Part shown: piece after piece, positions 1 to 9,540 of the stretch
Layout: each line of letters starts with the position of its first letter
Position numbering within the stretch: position 1 is the first letter of the stretch
NCBI GenBank assembly: GCA_965214035.1
Contig: OZ243932.1
Location: 2,046,001-2,110,000 of the forward strand
DNA from: JAJDYQ01 sp965214035
Lineage (GTDB): Bacteria; Pseudomonadota; Gammaproteobacteria; JAJDYQ01
Length of the DNA stretch: 64,000 bases
Reading direction: 5' to 3'
The notes under the pieces: model-generated
Told to the model about the DNA's origin: nothing
Database searches by the model: none
Seen by the model: the letters and a program-made list of their open reading frames with translations, nothing else
Translations under genes and position numbers: made by a program

Positions 1-518
1 TGGCAAAGTATCCGGATATGCCAGTGGTGCTGGACCCGATTGTCCGCGCCGGCGGCGGCGAACTGTTGCAGGCCGCCCCTGCCCGTAATGCGATCCGCCG
101 TTTGTTATTTCCCCTGACTTCAGTACTGACCCCCAACTTCCCAGAAGCACATGCTTTTACAGAATCAGACGACCCACCGGATATATGCGCTGCCGCTTTG
201 TTGGAGCATGGCTGTGAGTTTGTTTTGCTGAGCGGCGGACACGGTTCGGGTGAGTTCGTGGTCAATACCCTGTTTTGCCGAAATCGCATTCCGGAACAAT
301 TCCAATGGCCACGGCTGCCACATGAATATCATGGCTCCGGCTGTACGCTGTCTGCTGCTATCGCCGGTTTACTGGCACATGGGCATGATGTTGACTCCGC
401 AATCAGAAGGGCGCAGGACTACACATGGAAAGCCCTAAGGCAGGCCTATCCAACGGGAGGAGGACAGCTGCAACCGCAACACTTTTTCTGGGCTGACACT
501 GCGGGCCAGTCGGAATGA
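1..518 (+). CDS. thiD: Phosphomethylpyrimidine kinase ThiD, C-terminal part (5' end outside window)
   Basis: This is the C-terminal two thirds of a ribokinase-fold kinase that phosphorylates hydroxymethylpyrimidine and its monophosphate in thiamine synthesis. The frame is open from the first bases of the window (AKYPD precedes MPVVLDPIV), so the Met at 18 is internal and not the start. Visible family marks are the PVVLDP strand, the LTPNFPEA segment and the anion-hole motif GSGCTLSAA near the end, whose catalytic surroundings are conserved in ThiD. The stop overlaps the thiE start (ATGA), so the two genes are translationally coupled and probably one operon. HMP kinase-like relatives share the fold, but the thiE partner supports ThiD. 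Confidence 0.9.
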   Translation, partial: AKYPDMPVVLDPIVRAGGGELLQAAPARNAIRRLLFPLTSVLTPNFPEAHAFTESDDPPDICAAALLEHGCEFVLLSGGHGSGEFVVNTLFCRNRIPEQFQWPRLPHEYHGSGCTLSAAIAGLLAHGHDVDSAIRRAQDYTWKALRQAYPTGGGQLQPQHFFWADTAGQSE

Positions 519-1129
519 AGGGCCTGTATGTCATTACAAATCATGCCTTATTATCGGCGCAGACATTACTCGATGGAGTGGATGCCGCAATTATGGGAGG
601 TGCCTCAGTGGTGCAATATCGGGATAAAGTTTCGGCACCGGAGGTATGTGAAAAAAATGCTATGGCACTAAAGGCATTATGCCATGAGCGCGGTGCCCTT
701 TTTATTATCAATGACGATGTATTGCTGGCACAGCGCGTCAATGCCGATGGGGTGCATCTTGGAACTGAAGATGCCTCTCTGAGGGATGCCTGTGAACGTC
801 TGGGGGCTGCCAGAATTGTCGGGGTATCGTGCCATGCCAGTATCAGTCGCGCACAGCGGGCAGAGCAAGAAGGTGCCAGCTATGTGGCATTCGGACGATT
901 TTTCCCGTCAAAAACCAAGCCGGAGGCACCTCTTGCCAGACCCGAGGTCCTGAAAAAAGCCCGCAGGAAATTGAAAATTCCGATAGTTGCTATCGGCGGT
1001 ATTACCGCCGGAAACGGTGCCCCACTGATAAAGGCCGGCGCAGATATGCTGGCAGTGGTGGATGGAGTTTTCGGTCAACAGGACATCATCGAAGCGGCCG
1101 GACGCTTAACCGCCCTGTTTCGAACATGA
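515..1129 (+). CDS. thiE: Thiamine-phosphate synthase
   Basis: ThiE joins HMP pyrophosphate to the thiazole phosphate to make thiamine phosphate in the cytoplasm. At 204 aa it has normal length for this TIM-barrel family. Visible motifs are VVQYRDK (pyrophosphate and Mg binding region), NDDVLLA, GVHLGTED, GVSCHAS, the FGRFFPSKTKPEA loop and the phosphate-binding IVAIGGITAGN near the C-terminus. It starts at the ATG that overlaps the thiD stop. The next gene in the same direction, hemL, lies 227 bases downstream; thiE-hemL adjacency is common in gammaproteobacteria. Confidence 0.96.
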   Translation: MKGLYVITNHALLSAQTLLDGVDAAIMGGASVVQYRDKVSAPEVCEKNAMALKALCHERGALFIINDDVLLAQRVNADGVHLGTEDASLRDACERLGAARIVGVSCHASISRAQRAEQEGASYVAFGRFFPSKTKPEAPLARPEVLKKARRKLKIPIVAIGGITAGNGAPLIKAGADMLAVVDGVFGQQDIIEAAGRLTALFRT

Positions 1130-1356
1130 GCCACAACCATGAATACATTTCTGAGCGGTATGATATCAACTCGTCGAGAGATAACCTGCTCTGGCGACAT
1201 GGAACCCTGCTGCCGCCATACCGTATTTGCCTGATGATGGCGGAAGAGCTATGCTAGGGGGCGACTTTTGTCAAACTCTTCTGATAGTTGTTGTTTTCCA
1301 AAGAAGTCCGACCGGATTCGGAATCACCCTGACCTAATGAATATGGCAAATTCACC

Positions 1357-2637
1357 ATGAATCGTTCGGAATTATTGTTTCAGAAAGCGCAGGCCGTTAT
1401 CCCCGGAGGCGTTAATTCACCAGTGCGGGCGTTTACCGGAGTCGGTGGTACACCTGTCTTTTTCAAAAGTGCCAGAGGAGCGTACATCTATGATGAAGAT
1501 GGCCGACAGTATATTGATTATGTAGCCTCTTGGGGGCCGATGATCCTTGGCCATGCCCACACGGAAGTGATCAATGCAGTGCGGCAGAAGGCCGGAGAAG
1601 GTTTAAGCTTCGGGGCTCCGACAACAGTCGAGACCGAGCTTGCCGAAAGAGTCGTTGATCTGGTTCCATCCATGGATATGGTACGTTTTGTCAGCTCGGG
1701 GACGGAAGCGACCATGAGCGCGATCCGTCTGGCACGGGGCTATACCGGTCGTGACAGGATTATAAAATTTGAGGGCTGTTATCACGGTCACTCGGACTCG
1801 CTGCTCGTCAAGGCCGGCTCTGGAGCGCTGACTCTCGGCGTGCCGACATCACCGGGTGTGCCGGCATCACTGGCCGGACTTACTTTGACACTGACCTTTA
1901 ACGATACGGAGCCGTTAGCCGAAGCGTTCGAGCAGTATGGTGAGCAACTGGCCTGCGTCATTATCGAACCGGTGGCAGGCAATATGAGTTGTATTCCACC
2001 ACTACCCGGCTTTCTGGAAGAGCTGCGCCGGCTATGTGATCAATACGGCACCATATTAATCTTTGATGAAGTTATGACAGGCTTTCGCATCTCTACCGGT
2101 GGTGCCCAAGGCTATTATGGCATTACTCCGGATATGACCACACTTGGCAAGATCATCGGTGGTGGTTTGCCGGTCGGTGCCTTCGGTGGCAGGCATGAAA
2201 TCATGCAGCATATTGCCCCACTGGGACCGGTTTATCAGGCTGGAACACTGTCAGGTTGCCCGATAGCGATGGCCGCAGGTCTGAAAACTCTGGAACTGAT
2301 CCATCAGGAAGGCTTTTACGAATCTCTGGAATACAAGACAGAAAAGCTGGTCCGCGGCATTATAGAAGCTGCCCGACAGGCTGATATACCCATGACGGAA
2401 AACCATGTCGGCGGCATGTTTGGTCTGTTTTTTACCAGTGCAGAATCAATAACCGATTTTGCCGGGGTCACGAACTGTGATCAGGAAAGATTTAAGAAGT
2501 TTTTTCACGGCATGCTGGAAGCCGGAGTATATCTGGCACCGTCCGCATTTGAAGCCGGTTTTATGTCAGCGGTGCATACACACGAAGACATTCAAACGAC
2601 CATTGATGTGGCAGCAGAAGTATTAAAAAAACTGTGA
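1357..2637 (+). CDS. hemL: Glutamate-1-semialdehyde 2,1-aminomutase
   Basis: HemL is a PLP enzyme of the C5 pathway. It converts glutamate-1-semialdehyde to 5-aminolevulinate, the first dedicated tetrapyrrole precursor. The protein has 426 aa, the usual length. The N-terminus FQKAQAVIPGGVNSPVRAF is diagnostic. The Schiff-base lysine is Lys265 in TLGKIIGGGLPVG, and SSGTEATMSAIRLAR and GCYHGHSDSLLV form the cofactor site. The 227 bases upstream contain a 7-bp inverted repeat (CCGCCAT at 1213, ATGGCGG at 1237) but no following T-run, so I do not call a terminator there. Confidence 0.97.
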   Translation: MNRSELLFQKAQAVIPGGVNSPVRAFTGVGGTPVFFKSARGAYIYDEDGRQYIDYVASWGPMILGHAHTEVINAVRQKAGEGLSFGAPTTVETELAERVVDLVPSMDMVRFVSSGTEATMSAIRLARGYTGRDRIIKFEGCYHGHSDSLLVKAGSGALTLGVPTSPGVPASLAGLTLTLTFNDTEPLAEAFEQYGEQLACVIIEPVAGNMSCIPPLPGFLEELRRLCDQYGTILIFDEVMTGFRISTGGAQGYYGITPDMTTLGKIIGGGLPVGAFGGRHEIMQHIAPLGPVYQAGTLSGCPIAMAAGLKTLELIHQEGFYESLEYKTEKLVRGIIEAARQADIPMTENHVGGMFGLFFTSAESITDFAGVTNCDQERFKKFFHGMLEAGVYLAPSAFEAGFMSAVHTHEDIQTTIDVAAEVLKKL

Positions 2638-2831
2638 CTATCTGCTATTTTCCAAAATTTAATGACCCGGGGCTGTCCTCGCCCTGATAGGCAGTGATGT
2701 CTTGTTTTTATCATTCCGGCAATCAATTCTGTGTTCTGGAAAACTCCGAATGCAACAGAATGTCCTTTGCTGGTTCAATCAATGATGAAACGGGTTTTAC
2801 ATGATGTGCCCTGCCAACAGGAACAGAAAAA

Positions 2832-3428
2832 ATGGATATACAACTGATGCTATCCGTTGCGATATTTGCAACAGCAACTTCCGGCACCCCGGGGCCTAAC
2901 AATGTAATGCTGACGGCATCCGGTGCCAACTTCGGTTATCGGCGCACGCTGCCACACATGTTCGGTATTGTGCTCGGCATGTTGGCAATGAACCTGCTGG
3001 TAGCCGGCGGCCTTGGAGTGATCTTCAAACAATATCCGGCTGTACAGCAGATATTAAAACTGGCTGCCAGTGCTTATCTGCTTTATCTGGCGTGGAGGAT
3101 TGCGAACGCCAGACCGGCAAATGTTGAGGGTGAGAGCAACGCACGACCGATGAATCTCATGGAGAGTGCCCTGTTCCAGTTCGTGAACCCGAAGGCATGG
3201 ATGGCAGTGATTACCGCGATGGGCTCGTTTACCCTGACGGGCGACAATTACTGGGCATCCGTACTGTGGATCGCCGCGATCTTTATGCTGACGGGATTTC
3301 CCTGCATCTCATTCTGGGCCGCGTTCGGCACGGTAATTGGGCGACTGCTTTCATCACCAGCCGCATGGCGCGGATTTAATCTGGTAATGGGGCTATTGAC
3401 CGCAGGCTGCCTGTTATTTATCTGGTGA
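2832..3428 (+). CDS. LysE/RhtB-family amino-acid exporter
   Basis: This is a 198-aa inner-membrane protein of the LysE/RhtB efflux family, which exports amino acids such as lysine, threonine or homoserine. The signature GTPGPNNVMLTASGANFG lies in the first helix pair. About six hydrophobic segments follow, including FGIVLGMLAMNLLVAGG, LKLAASAYLLYLAWRIA and a C-terminal GFNLVMGLLTAGCLLFIW. The central segment FQFVNPKAWMAVITAMG is also typical. The substrate cannot be deduced. The gene stands alone, with about 190 bases before it and 190 after it to the preferred start of the next gene. Confidence 0.9.
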   Translation: MDIQLMLSVAIFATATSGTPGPNNVMLTASGANFGYRRTLPHMFGIVLGMLAMNLLVAGGLGVIFKQYPAVQQILKLAASAYLLYLAWRIANARPANVEGESNARPMNLMESALFQFVNPKAWMAVITAMGSFTLTGDNYWASVLWIAAIFMLTGFPCISFWAAFGTVIGRLLSSPAAWRGFNLVMGLLTAGCLLFIW

Positions 3429-3619
3429 ACATCCGGGAACACCGACATTCTTATTGCCTCGATGCGAAAACAGATCCAGATCATTACCGTAAACAGGTTC
3501 TGAGCTTTTCTCAATGCAGGCGGTGTGATCGCTCCCCCAATACAGTAGCTGGTTCGCGACAATGAAAGTCGCTATGCTGCATGCCTCTGGCATGGCTGTG
3601 CCATTTTCCTTTTTTATCC

Positions 3620-5407
3620 ATGGTTCGAACTCACGCCTATACCGAACGTCCTCACAGAGACCGTGATGACTGGAACAACCTGAAAAGGCTCTCACCATTT
3701 TTATGGGATTACCGTGGTCGGGTATTGCTGGCACTGCTCTGTCTGGTATTCGCTAAACTGGCGAATGTCGGTGTTCCGCTTGTATTAAAGGAAATAGTGG
3801 ACTCACTTGACCGACCTGAAGCACAGGCACTGGCATTGCCTGTTATGCTGCTGCTAGTCTATGGGATACTGAAGCTATTCGCCTCACTGTTTAATGAGCT
3901 GCGTGATGCGTTGTTTGCGCGGGTACGTTATCGCGCTATGCGCCATGTGGGCAACCGTGTTTTACAGCATCTGTACAACCTGTCCCTGCGCTATCATTTG
4001 GAGCGCAAGACCGGTGCATTAACGCGCGATCTGGAGCGCGGCGCACAAAGCGTTAGCTCTATTCTGAACTATTTGACATTTAATATTATACCGGTATCAG
4101 TCGAATTTATACTGGTAATCGGCATTTTATTTATTGGCTACGACTGGCAATTTGTCGTCATTACTTTTTTGACAGTGGTTGTTTATATCATTTTCACACT
4201 CATGGTCACTGAATGGCGTATGTCCTATCGACTGAAGATGAATGAAATGGATTCACAGGCATCCATGCAGGCAGTTGATGGCCTCATCAACTATGAAACA
4301 GTCAAATATTTCGGCAATGAGCGGTTCGAGCTTGGTCGCTATGACAGGACACTTGGCATCTGGGAAGATGCCGCAGTTAAAAGCCAGACATCCATGTCGG
4401 CACTGAACTTTGGGCAGGGCTCGATTATTGCCATTGGTGTCACCCTTATCATGGTTTTTGCGGCGAATGGCGTAGCACAGGGTCGTATGAGTCTGGGAGA
4501 TCTGGTACTGGTCAACACCTTTTTAATCCAGATCTTTCTACCGTTGGGCTTTCTCGGTATTGTTTATCGGCAGGTCAAATACTCACTAGCGGACATGGAC
4601 CGCATGTTAAATCTGCTGGAAACCAGCCCGGAAATTGTTGACGCTGATAACGCAAAGGACCTGCTTTTGAAAGAAGGAACAGTCAGATTCGAAAATGTCA
4701 GCTTTTTCTATCAAGAAGAACGACAGATTCTGAAGAATATCAGTCTGCACATTCCAGCGGGCAAAAAAGTCGCTGTAGTCGGTGCCAGCGGTGCCGGGAA
4801 ATCAACGCTATCCCGGCTATTATTTCGTTTTTATGAAATCAGTGAAGGACAAATTACCATTGATAACCAAAACATAGCCACCATAACCCAACGCAGTTTA
4901 AGAGAAGCGATTGGTATCGTGCCTCAGGATATAGTATTATTTAATGACTCCATCCGATTCAATATCTCCTATGCACGACCGAATGCCACCGAAGCCGGGA
5001 TAATCAAAGCGGCCCGCAAAGCACACATTCATCATTTTATTGAAAGCCTGCCGAATGGATACGATACGATTGTTGGCGAACGCGGCCTGAAGCTTTCCGG
5101 TGGCGAGAAACAACGCATTGCGATAGCGCGTGCCGTCCTGAAAAATCCACGCATCCTGGTATTTGATGAAGCCACATCATCACTGGACTCACACTCCGAA
5201 CGCGAGATACAAAAGGCACTTCAGGAGGTCGCCGAGGAGCATACCACTCTGGTCATCGCGCACCGACTATCCACTATTATTGACGCCGATGAAATCCTGG
5301 TCATCGAACATGGCGAGATTGCCGAGCGTGGTTCACATCAGCACCTGTATGAACGCAAGGGCATTTACCGCACCATGTGGGACTTACAGCTACAAGAAGA
5401 ATATTGA
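3620..5407 (+). CDS. Atm1-type heavy-metal ABC transporter (fused permease and ATPase)
   Basis: This is an ABC half-transporter with an N-terminal six-helix membrane domain and a C-terminal nucleotide-binding domain; it should act as a homodimer in the inner membrane. The N-terminus (WNNLKRLSPFLWDYRGRVLLAL, then LANVGVPLVLKEIVDSL) matches the Atm1/HMT1 branch, which in bacteria exports glutathione-linked metal or sulfur compounds. The ATPase has Walker A GASGAGKST, Q-loop IVPQDIVLFND, signature LSGGEKQRIAIARA, Walker B ILVFDEATSSLD and a switch His in IAHRLST. I place the start at the ATG at 3620. An in-frame ATG at 3581 would add 13 residues unlike the family. No accessory metal gene is adjacent. 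Confidence 0.92.
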   Translation: MVRTHAYTERPHRDRDDWNNLKRLSPFLWDYRGRVLLALLCLVFAKLANVGVPLVLKEIVDSLDRPEAQALALPVMLLLVYGILKLFASLFNELRDALFARVRYRAMRHVGNRVLQHLYNLSLRYHLERKTGALTRDLERGAQSVSSILNYLTFNIIPVSVEFILVIGILFIGYDWQFVVITFLTVVVYIIFTLMVTEWRMSYRLKMNEMDSQASMQAVDGLINYETVKYFGNERFELGRYDRTLGIWEDAAVKSQTSMSALNFGQGSIIAIGVTLIMVFAANGVAQGRMSLGDLVLVNTFLIQIFLPLGFLGIVYRQVKYSLADMDRMLNLLETSPEIVDADNAKDLLLKEGTVRFENVSFFYQEERQILKNISLHIPAGKKVAVVGASGAGKSTLSRLLFRFYEISEGQITIDNQNIATITQRSLREAIGIVPQDIVLFNDSIRFNISYARPNATEAGIIKAARKAHIHHFIESLPNGYDTIVGERGLKLSGGEKQRIAIARAVLKNPRILVFDEATSSLDSHSEREIQKALQEVAEEHTTLVIAHRLSTIIDADEILVIEHGEIAERGSHQHLYERKGIYRTMWDLQLQEEY

Positions 5408-5482
5408 ACCGATCCTTTGACCACCACCGTTATCCCACATGATCGGGCATCGCGGCCTGTTTTTATGTAAAATCCCGTCATT

Positions 5483-5860
5483 ATGAACAGAGCAGGCAGA
5501 ATTATCCCTTTACAGCCGGCTGCCGAGGAATCCGGGGCTGGCTTTGCCGACACCGGCGGTGTATGTGCCGAAGCCGAACCCTTTGCTCTGATGGTCAGAG
5601 GCAACAGCATGGAACCGGAGTTTTGTGACGGGCATATCATCATGATCGACCCTGGCATGTCACCATCTGACGGCAGTTACATTATAGCCGAAAGTGAAGA
5701 TGGGCATATTTTTCGCCAACTCAGGGTTATTGACGGCAGAAAATATCTGGTGCCCTTGAATGAACTGTATCCAACACAGGAGCTTGGACGGGACAGCACG
5801 ATCACCGGCGTCATAACACAACGTTGCGGACGCCGGCGCCGGGAGCGCAAATACTACTGA
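5483..5860 (+). CDS. Small LexA-like S24 domain protein without a DNA-binding domain
   Basis: This 125-aa protein consists almost only of a LexA/UmuD/signal-peptidase-type fold. The nucleophile motif GNSMEPEFCDGHIIMID (Ser near residue 42) is intact. Where LexA has the catalytic lysine (VKRL) this protein has FRQL, an Arg, so self-cleavage is doubtful. There is no helix-turn-helix before the domain and no umuC follows, so it is neither LexA nor a normal UmuD. A basic tail (RRRRERKYY) ends the protein. The gene lies 75 bases after the ABC transporter, in the same direction. Its role is unknown; it may have kept a peptide-binding or regulatory function. Confidence 0.75.
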   Translation: MNRAGRIIPLQPAAEESGAGFADTGGVCAEAEPFALMVRGNSMEPEFCDGHIIMIDPGMSPSDGSYIIAESEDGHIFRQLRVIDGRKYLVPLNELYPTQELGRDSTITGVITQRCGRRRRERKYY

Positions 5861-5962
5861 TTTTGGCGACATCCCCCCATATCACCGAAAGCTCTGAATT
5901 AAGGGGGCTTTCCCCCGCTAACCGAGAGGTCCCTTACCAAGGGGCCGGGCGGATTGAATATC

Positions 5963-7507
5963 ATGTCATGGAATGATTATTCCTGGATTCGCGACCCTGC
6001 TCTGGCGGGCTGGGCCCTTCGTTTACTGGCAGTGCTTTTTGCGCTGTTTGTCGTCGCGGCCGCAACGATATGGGGGCTTTACCGGTTTCCAGATAAGGCT
6101 GGTTTTATTTTACTCGTCCAGATATTGCTGCTCATCCTGTGTACCACCATACTGCTGACACTTGTCAAACGCTTTTATCGTGAATTCATTCAGCCCATCA
6201 GCAGCGTCCGCAGCTGGACATCACGTATGCGCAAAGGTGACTATTCAGCCGAAATTACACTGCCCAGCAAGGGACAGTTCGCCGGTTTGCTGCATGATAT
6301 ATCACAGATGGGGCGCTGGTATAAAAATATCAGCGTTGCAAGCGACGAAGAAATCAGCGAACAGATGCGACAAATGGCAAGAAAAACCCGCCTGCTGGAA
6401 ATCCTGTATGACATTGCAGCCAACATCAGCGTGGCACGAGATCTGAATGAATTACTGGAACGCTTTCTACGCATTTCGGCAGAGATGACCCATGCACGGG
6501 CAGCTCTGGTTCGCCTTACAGCAGCGGACGGCGACATGAAACTGATCGCCGCCGTCGGCGAGACACCCAATCAGTACGAGAAGAGCATACCGATGGTTGA
6601 TGTCATACCCGGCCAAGGCTCAAAAATTAAAAATGTTTACGTTATCTCACCAGGAGCATCGAGAGACTTTCGCCGATTCAGCGAATATGCCATCGACTTT
6701 GAGTGCGTGATTGTATCCCTGATCCATCAGGACGATGTAATGGGAGCCTATCAGCTGCTGGTAGAACAATCTGTTTCCAATATAAGCTACGACCTGCATG
6801 AGCTGTTGACCAGCATTGGCTTTCACTTGGGTCTGGCGATCCACAAGGCACAGCTCGATGAGGAGGCACAGAAACAATCGATCTTTCGAGAACGACTCGC
6901 TCTGGCACACGAATTGCATGACTCACTGGCACAGAGCATAGCCAGCCTGCGCTTTCAATGCAAGGCACTGGAAGCGAGTGTGGATGAGTCCAACCTGGAC
7001 TCGGCGGCGCGAGAGGTCGCTCGATTAAGAGAAGGCGTTGACCGCGCCAACGGCGAACTGCGCGAACTGCTGGTTCATTTTCGCGCACCGATTGACCATA
7101 GAGGACTGGTACCTGTATTGAACGACATGCTGAAAAAATTTCAAGAAGAAAGCCAGATACTCGTTTTCAGCCAGCTTCACAATGGCGATATGAATCCGCC
7201 GGTGCACATCCAGCGTCAGGTTATCCGAATTGTCCAAGAGGCCCTGGCCAATGTCAAAAAACATGCCAACGCGCACATTATTCGGGTGCTGCTGCGCCTG
7301 TCAGATAAGGGCACATGCCGGCTACTGCTGGAAGATGACGGATGTGGCTTTACAGGAGAAATCGACCATGGCACCTCCGGCGGCAAGCATATCGGGCTGC
7401 AAGTGATGCGGGAGCGGGCGGCCTATATTGGCGCAGATCTGAACATCGAATCCGAATCTGGCGAAGGATCACGTGTTGAACTCAGCTTTCGTTGGGACGT
7501 GAAGTAG
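5963..7507 (+). CDS. NarX-class sensor histidine kinase with GAF domain
   Basis: This membrane sensor kinase belongs to the HisKA_3 (NarX/NarQ/DegS) class. Order: helix 1 (LLAVLFALFVVAAATIWGLY), a gap of only a few residues, helix 2 (AGFILLVQILLLILCTTILL), a HAMP linker, a GAF domain (about residues 160-295), the phosphoacceptor box ELHDSLAQ (His near 319) and a C-terminal ATPase with EALANVKKHA and DDGCGF. The near-absent periplasmic loop rules out the nitrate-binding sensor of NarX, so the signal is probably cytoplasmic, via GAF. ATG 5963 is preferred over TTG 5954 because GGGCGGA lies at a suitable distance upstream. The gene downstream encodes a receiver-only protein rather than the LuxR-type regulator usual for this class. 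Confidence 0.88.
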   Translation: MSWNDYSWIRDPALAGWALRLLAVLFALFVVAAATIWGLYRFPDKAGFILLVQILLLILCTTILLTLVKRFYREFIQPISSVRSWTSRMRKGDYSAEITLPSKGQFAGLLHDISQMGRWYKNISVASDEEISEQMRQMARKTRLLEILYDIAANISVARDLNELLERFLRISAEMTHARAALVRLTAADGDMKLIAAVGETPNQYEKSIPMVDVIPGQGSKIKNVYVISPGASRDFRRFSEYAIDFECVIVSLIHQDDVMGAYQLLVEQSVSNISYDLHELLTSIGFHLGLAIHKAQLDEEAQKQSIFRERLALAHELHDSLAQSIASLRFQCKALEASVDESNLDSAAREVARLREGVDRANGELRELLVHFRAPIDHRGLVPVLNDMLKKFQEESQILVFSQLHNGDMNPPVHIQRQVIRIVQEALANVKKHANAHIIRVLLRLSDKGTCRLLLEDDGCGFTGEIDHGTSGGKHIGLQVMRERAAYIGADLNIESESGEGSRVELSFRWDVK

Positions 7508-7592
7508 ACCTTCTGGTATCGGTGGACAGGTAAATGAGATACACTCTGATGCGGGCATAGTTACAGGCTGGATACCAGCCAGGAGATAAGGT

Positions 7593-8036
7593 TTGACCAG
7601 CACTTCTGATGATGCTGCATCTTTGGCTATATTATCAAACTCCGATATCAGTATCCTTTACATTGAGGATAATTCCGCCAATCTGATTCTTGTTCAAAAG
7701 GTCATTGAGAAGAAAACCGCCTTCCGCTTTTTGTCTGCAGCGGACCCTGTGTCTGGATTAGAACTGGCCATTTCCAGACAGCCCGATCTTATATTGCTGG
7801 ATATTTTTTTACCGATCATGGATGGCTATGAGGTGATGAAAAGATTCAGAGAAAACGAGCTGACAGCCACCATACCGGTTATTGCCTTAAGCGCCAATGT
7901 GATGCAGGCAGACATTCAACGAAGTATCGAGGCCGGATTTGCTGCTTATGTGCCCAAACCGATCAATATTGCCAGCTTTCTGGAACAGATTGCACGAGTG
8001 CTTGAGCATTCATTAATAGAGCACCGGACATCTTGA
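7593..8036 (+). CDS. Single-domain response regulator (receiver only)
   Basis: This is a CheY-like receiver of 147 aa with no output domain. After about 18 extra N-terminal residues come ILYIEDNSANL (acidic pocket), the phosphoacceptor Asp70 in LILLDIFLP, the Thr/Ser position in VIALSANVM and Lys122 in VPKPI. The start is a TTG with AGGAG placed nine bases upstream; no ATG in frame fits. It follows the NarX-class kinase by 85 bases and is the likely partner, which implies signalling by protein contact or by phosphorelay rather than by direct DNA binding. The sequence style (YIEDN, LLDIFLPIMDGYE) resembles receivers that sit with hybrid kinases. Confidence 0.88.
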   Translation: MTSTSDDAASLAILSNSDISILYIEDNSANLILVQKVIEKKTAFRFLSAADPVSGLELAISRQPDLILLDIFLPIMDGYEVMKRFRENELTATIPVIALSANVMQADIQRSIEAGFAAYVPKPINIASFLEQIARVLEHSLIEHRTS

Positions 8037-8139
8037 GAGATATATCTGCTTTTATGATGAACTTTTCCGATCACGATTTATTACGGGCTTTTATCGGTGG
8101 CGGTAACACAGCTTCCTGTCTGCTGATGAACTTCCACTG

Positions 8140-9477
8140 ATGCGATCTCAATCTCAGTTTTCTCTGCTGAGGGAAAGAAGGTTTTTGCCCTTTTTTGTTA
8201 CTCAGTTCTTCGGCGCATTTAACGATAATGTATTCAAAAATGCCCTCATTATTTTGATTGCTTTCCAGAGCATGGGCCACGATGCGACACATTCACGGTA
8301 TCTGGTCAACATCAGTGCGGCGTTGTTTATTTTGCCGTTCTTTTTGTTTTCTTCGACCGCAGGGCAGATTGGCGATGGTTATGAAAAATCGACCCTGATA
8401 AGGAGTCTTAAACTTGGGGAAATTTTCATAATGCTCCTGGCTGCGGCCGGCTTCATGCTCGATTCAGTCGGCCTGCTGATGGCAGTGCTTTTTCTGATGG
8501 GCACCCAATCGTCTTTATTCGGCCCCGTGAAATATGGCTATCTCCCGCAGCATCTGAACGGTGCCGAGTTGACTGGCGGCAATGGCCTTGTCGAGATGGG
8601 TACGTTCATGGCCATTTTATTCGGCATGATGCTCGGCAGCACCATGATAACTATGGATGACGGAAAATACTGGGTGTCCACCGTGGTGCTGATGGTTGCG
8701 CTCACTGGCTATATCAGCGCAAAAAAAATTCCACATACTCCGGCAGTGCAGCCGGGGTTGAAAATCAACTGGAATGTATTTGCTCAGACATGGGGGACAG
8801 TCTGCATGATACACGGCAATAGAACGGTGTTTTTTTCCGTGTTGGGAATATCCTGGTTCTGGTTTATCGGTTCAACTTATATGGTGCAACTGCCTAACTA
8901 TACACGTGAAGTGCTAAATGGCGATGAGTCTGTCTATATCCTCCTGATAACAGTTTTTTGCATCGGTATCAGCGCAGGCTCATTATTCTGTGAAAAGCTG
9001 TCTGGTCGTCAGGTGGAGCTCGGACTTGTACCACTCGGTGCGGCAGGCATCAGTCTGTTCGGAGTCGATCTATATTTCTCAGCACCAACCATGATGCAGA
9101 CGGGTACCGGGACAATTGCGGCCAAGCAATTTTTGCAGGCAGAGGGTGGCCTGCACTGTCTGGCAGATATGGCACTTATCGGAATATTTGGTGGCCTGTA
9201 TATTGTACCGCTATTTGCCATTGTTCAAGAACGCAGCCCAAAGGATATTTTGTCGCGTGTTATCGCCGCCAATAATATATTGAATGCTTTTTTTATGGTG
9301 TTGGCAGCAGTCTTTGGCATTGTGTTGCTGGGCAAGCTGGACTACACCGAGGATGAAGTGTTTCTTATTATTGCCGCCTTGAATACCATGGTGACAGGCA
9401 TTATCTTCCTACTGGTCCCTGAATTTGTCCGGCGCCTCAGAGAACGACTTCGCAGCTTTATACCAGATCCGCCATGA
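8140..9477 (+). CDS. LplT-like MFS transporter (lysophospholipid transporter family)
   Basis: This 445-aa major facilitator protein has about twelve membrane helices. Its N-terminus LPFFVTQFFGAFNDNVFKNALIIL is characteristic of the LplT family and of the transporter half of Aas fusions, which move lysophospholipids across the inner membrane for re-acylation. Further marks are GQIGDGYEKSTLIR and MGTQSSLFGPVKYGYLPQ. In many bacteria this protein is fused to, or encoded beside, an acyltransferase/acyl-ACP synthetase (Aas). Here it ends after the transporter and no Aas gene follows; DUF4197 is next. The family is firm, the substrate is inferred. Confidence 0.85.
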   Translation: MRSQSQFSLLRERRFLPFFVTQFFGAFNDNVFKNALIILIAFQSMGHDATHSRYLVNISAALFILPFFLFSSTAGQIGDGYEKSTLIRSLKLGEIFIMLLAAAGFMLDSVGLLMAVLFLMGTQSSLFGPVKYGYLPQHLNGAELTGGNGLVEMGTFMAILFGMMLGSTMITMDDGKYWVSTVVLMVALTGYISAKKIPHTPAVQPGLKINWNVFAQTWGTVCMIHGNRTVFFSVLGISWFWFIGSTYMVQLPNYTREVLNGDESVYILLITVFCIGISAGSLFCEKLSGRQVELGLVPLGAAGISLFGVDLYFSAPTMMQTGTGTIAAKQFLQAEGGLHCLADMALIGIFGGLYIVPLFAIVQERSPKDILSRVIAANNILNAFFMVLAAVFGIVLLGKLDYTEDEVFLIIAALNTMVTGIIFLLVPEFVRRLRERLRSFIPDPP

Positions 9478-9540
9478 GCTGGCCACCATCATGGGCCACC
9501 ACTGTCCAATACATGACTTGAACCATATGGAGATTATGTT

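Noticed and set aside
1210..1245. Inverted repeat CCGCCAT/ATGGCGG downstream of thiE
   Set aside because: No T-run follows either arm, so it was not called a terminator.
3615..3635. GGTTCGAACTC near the ABC transporter start, tRNA T-arm like
   Set aside because: It lies within the coding start of the transporter (MVRTH) and no other tRNA arms are nearby.
5880..5940. G-run/C-run hairpin (AGGGGGCTTTCCCCC) before the NarX-class kinase
   Set aside because: A short 5-bp stem and no T tail; too weak to call.
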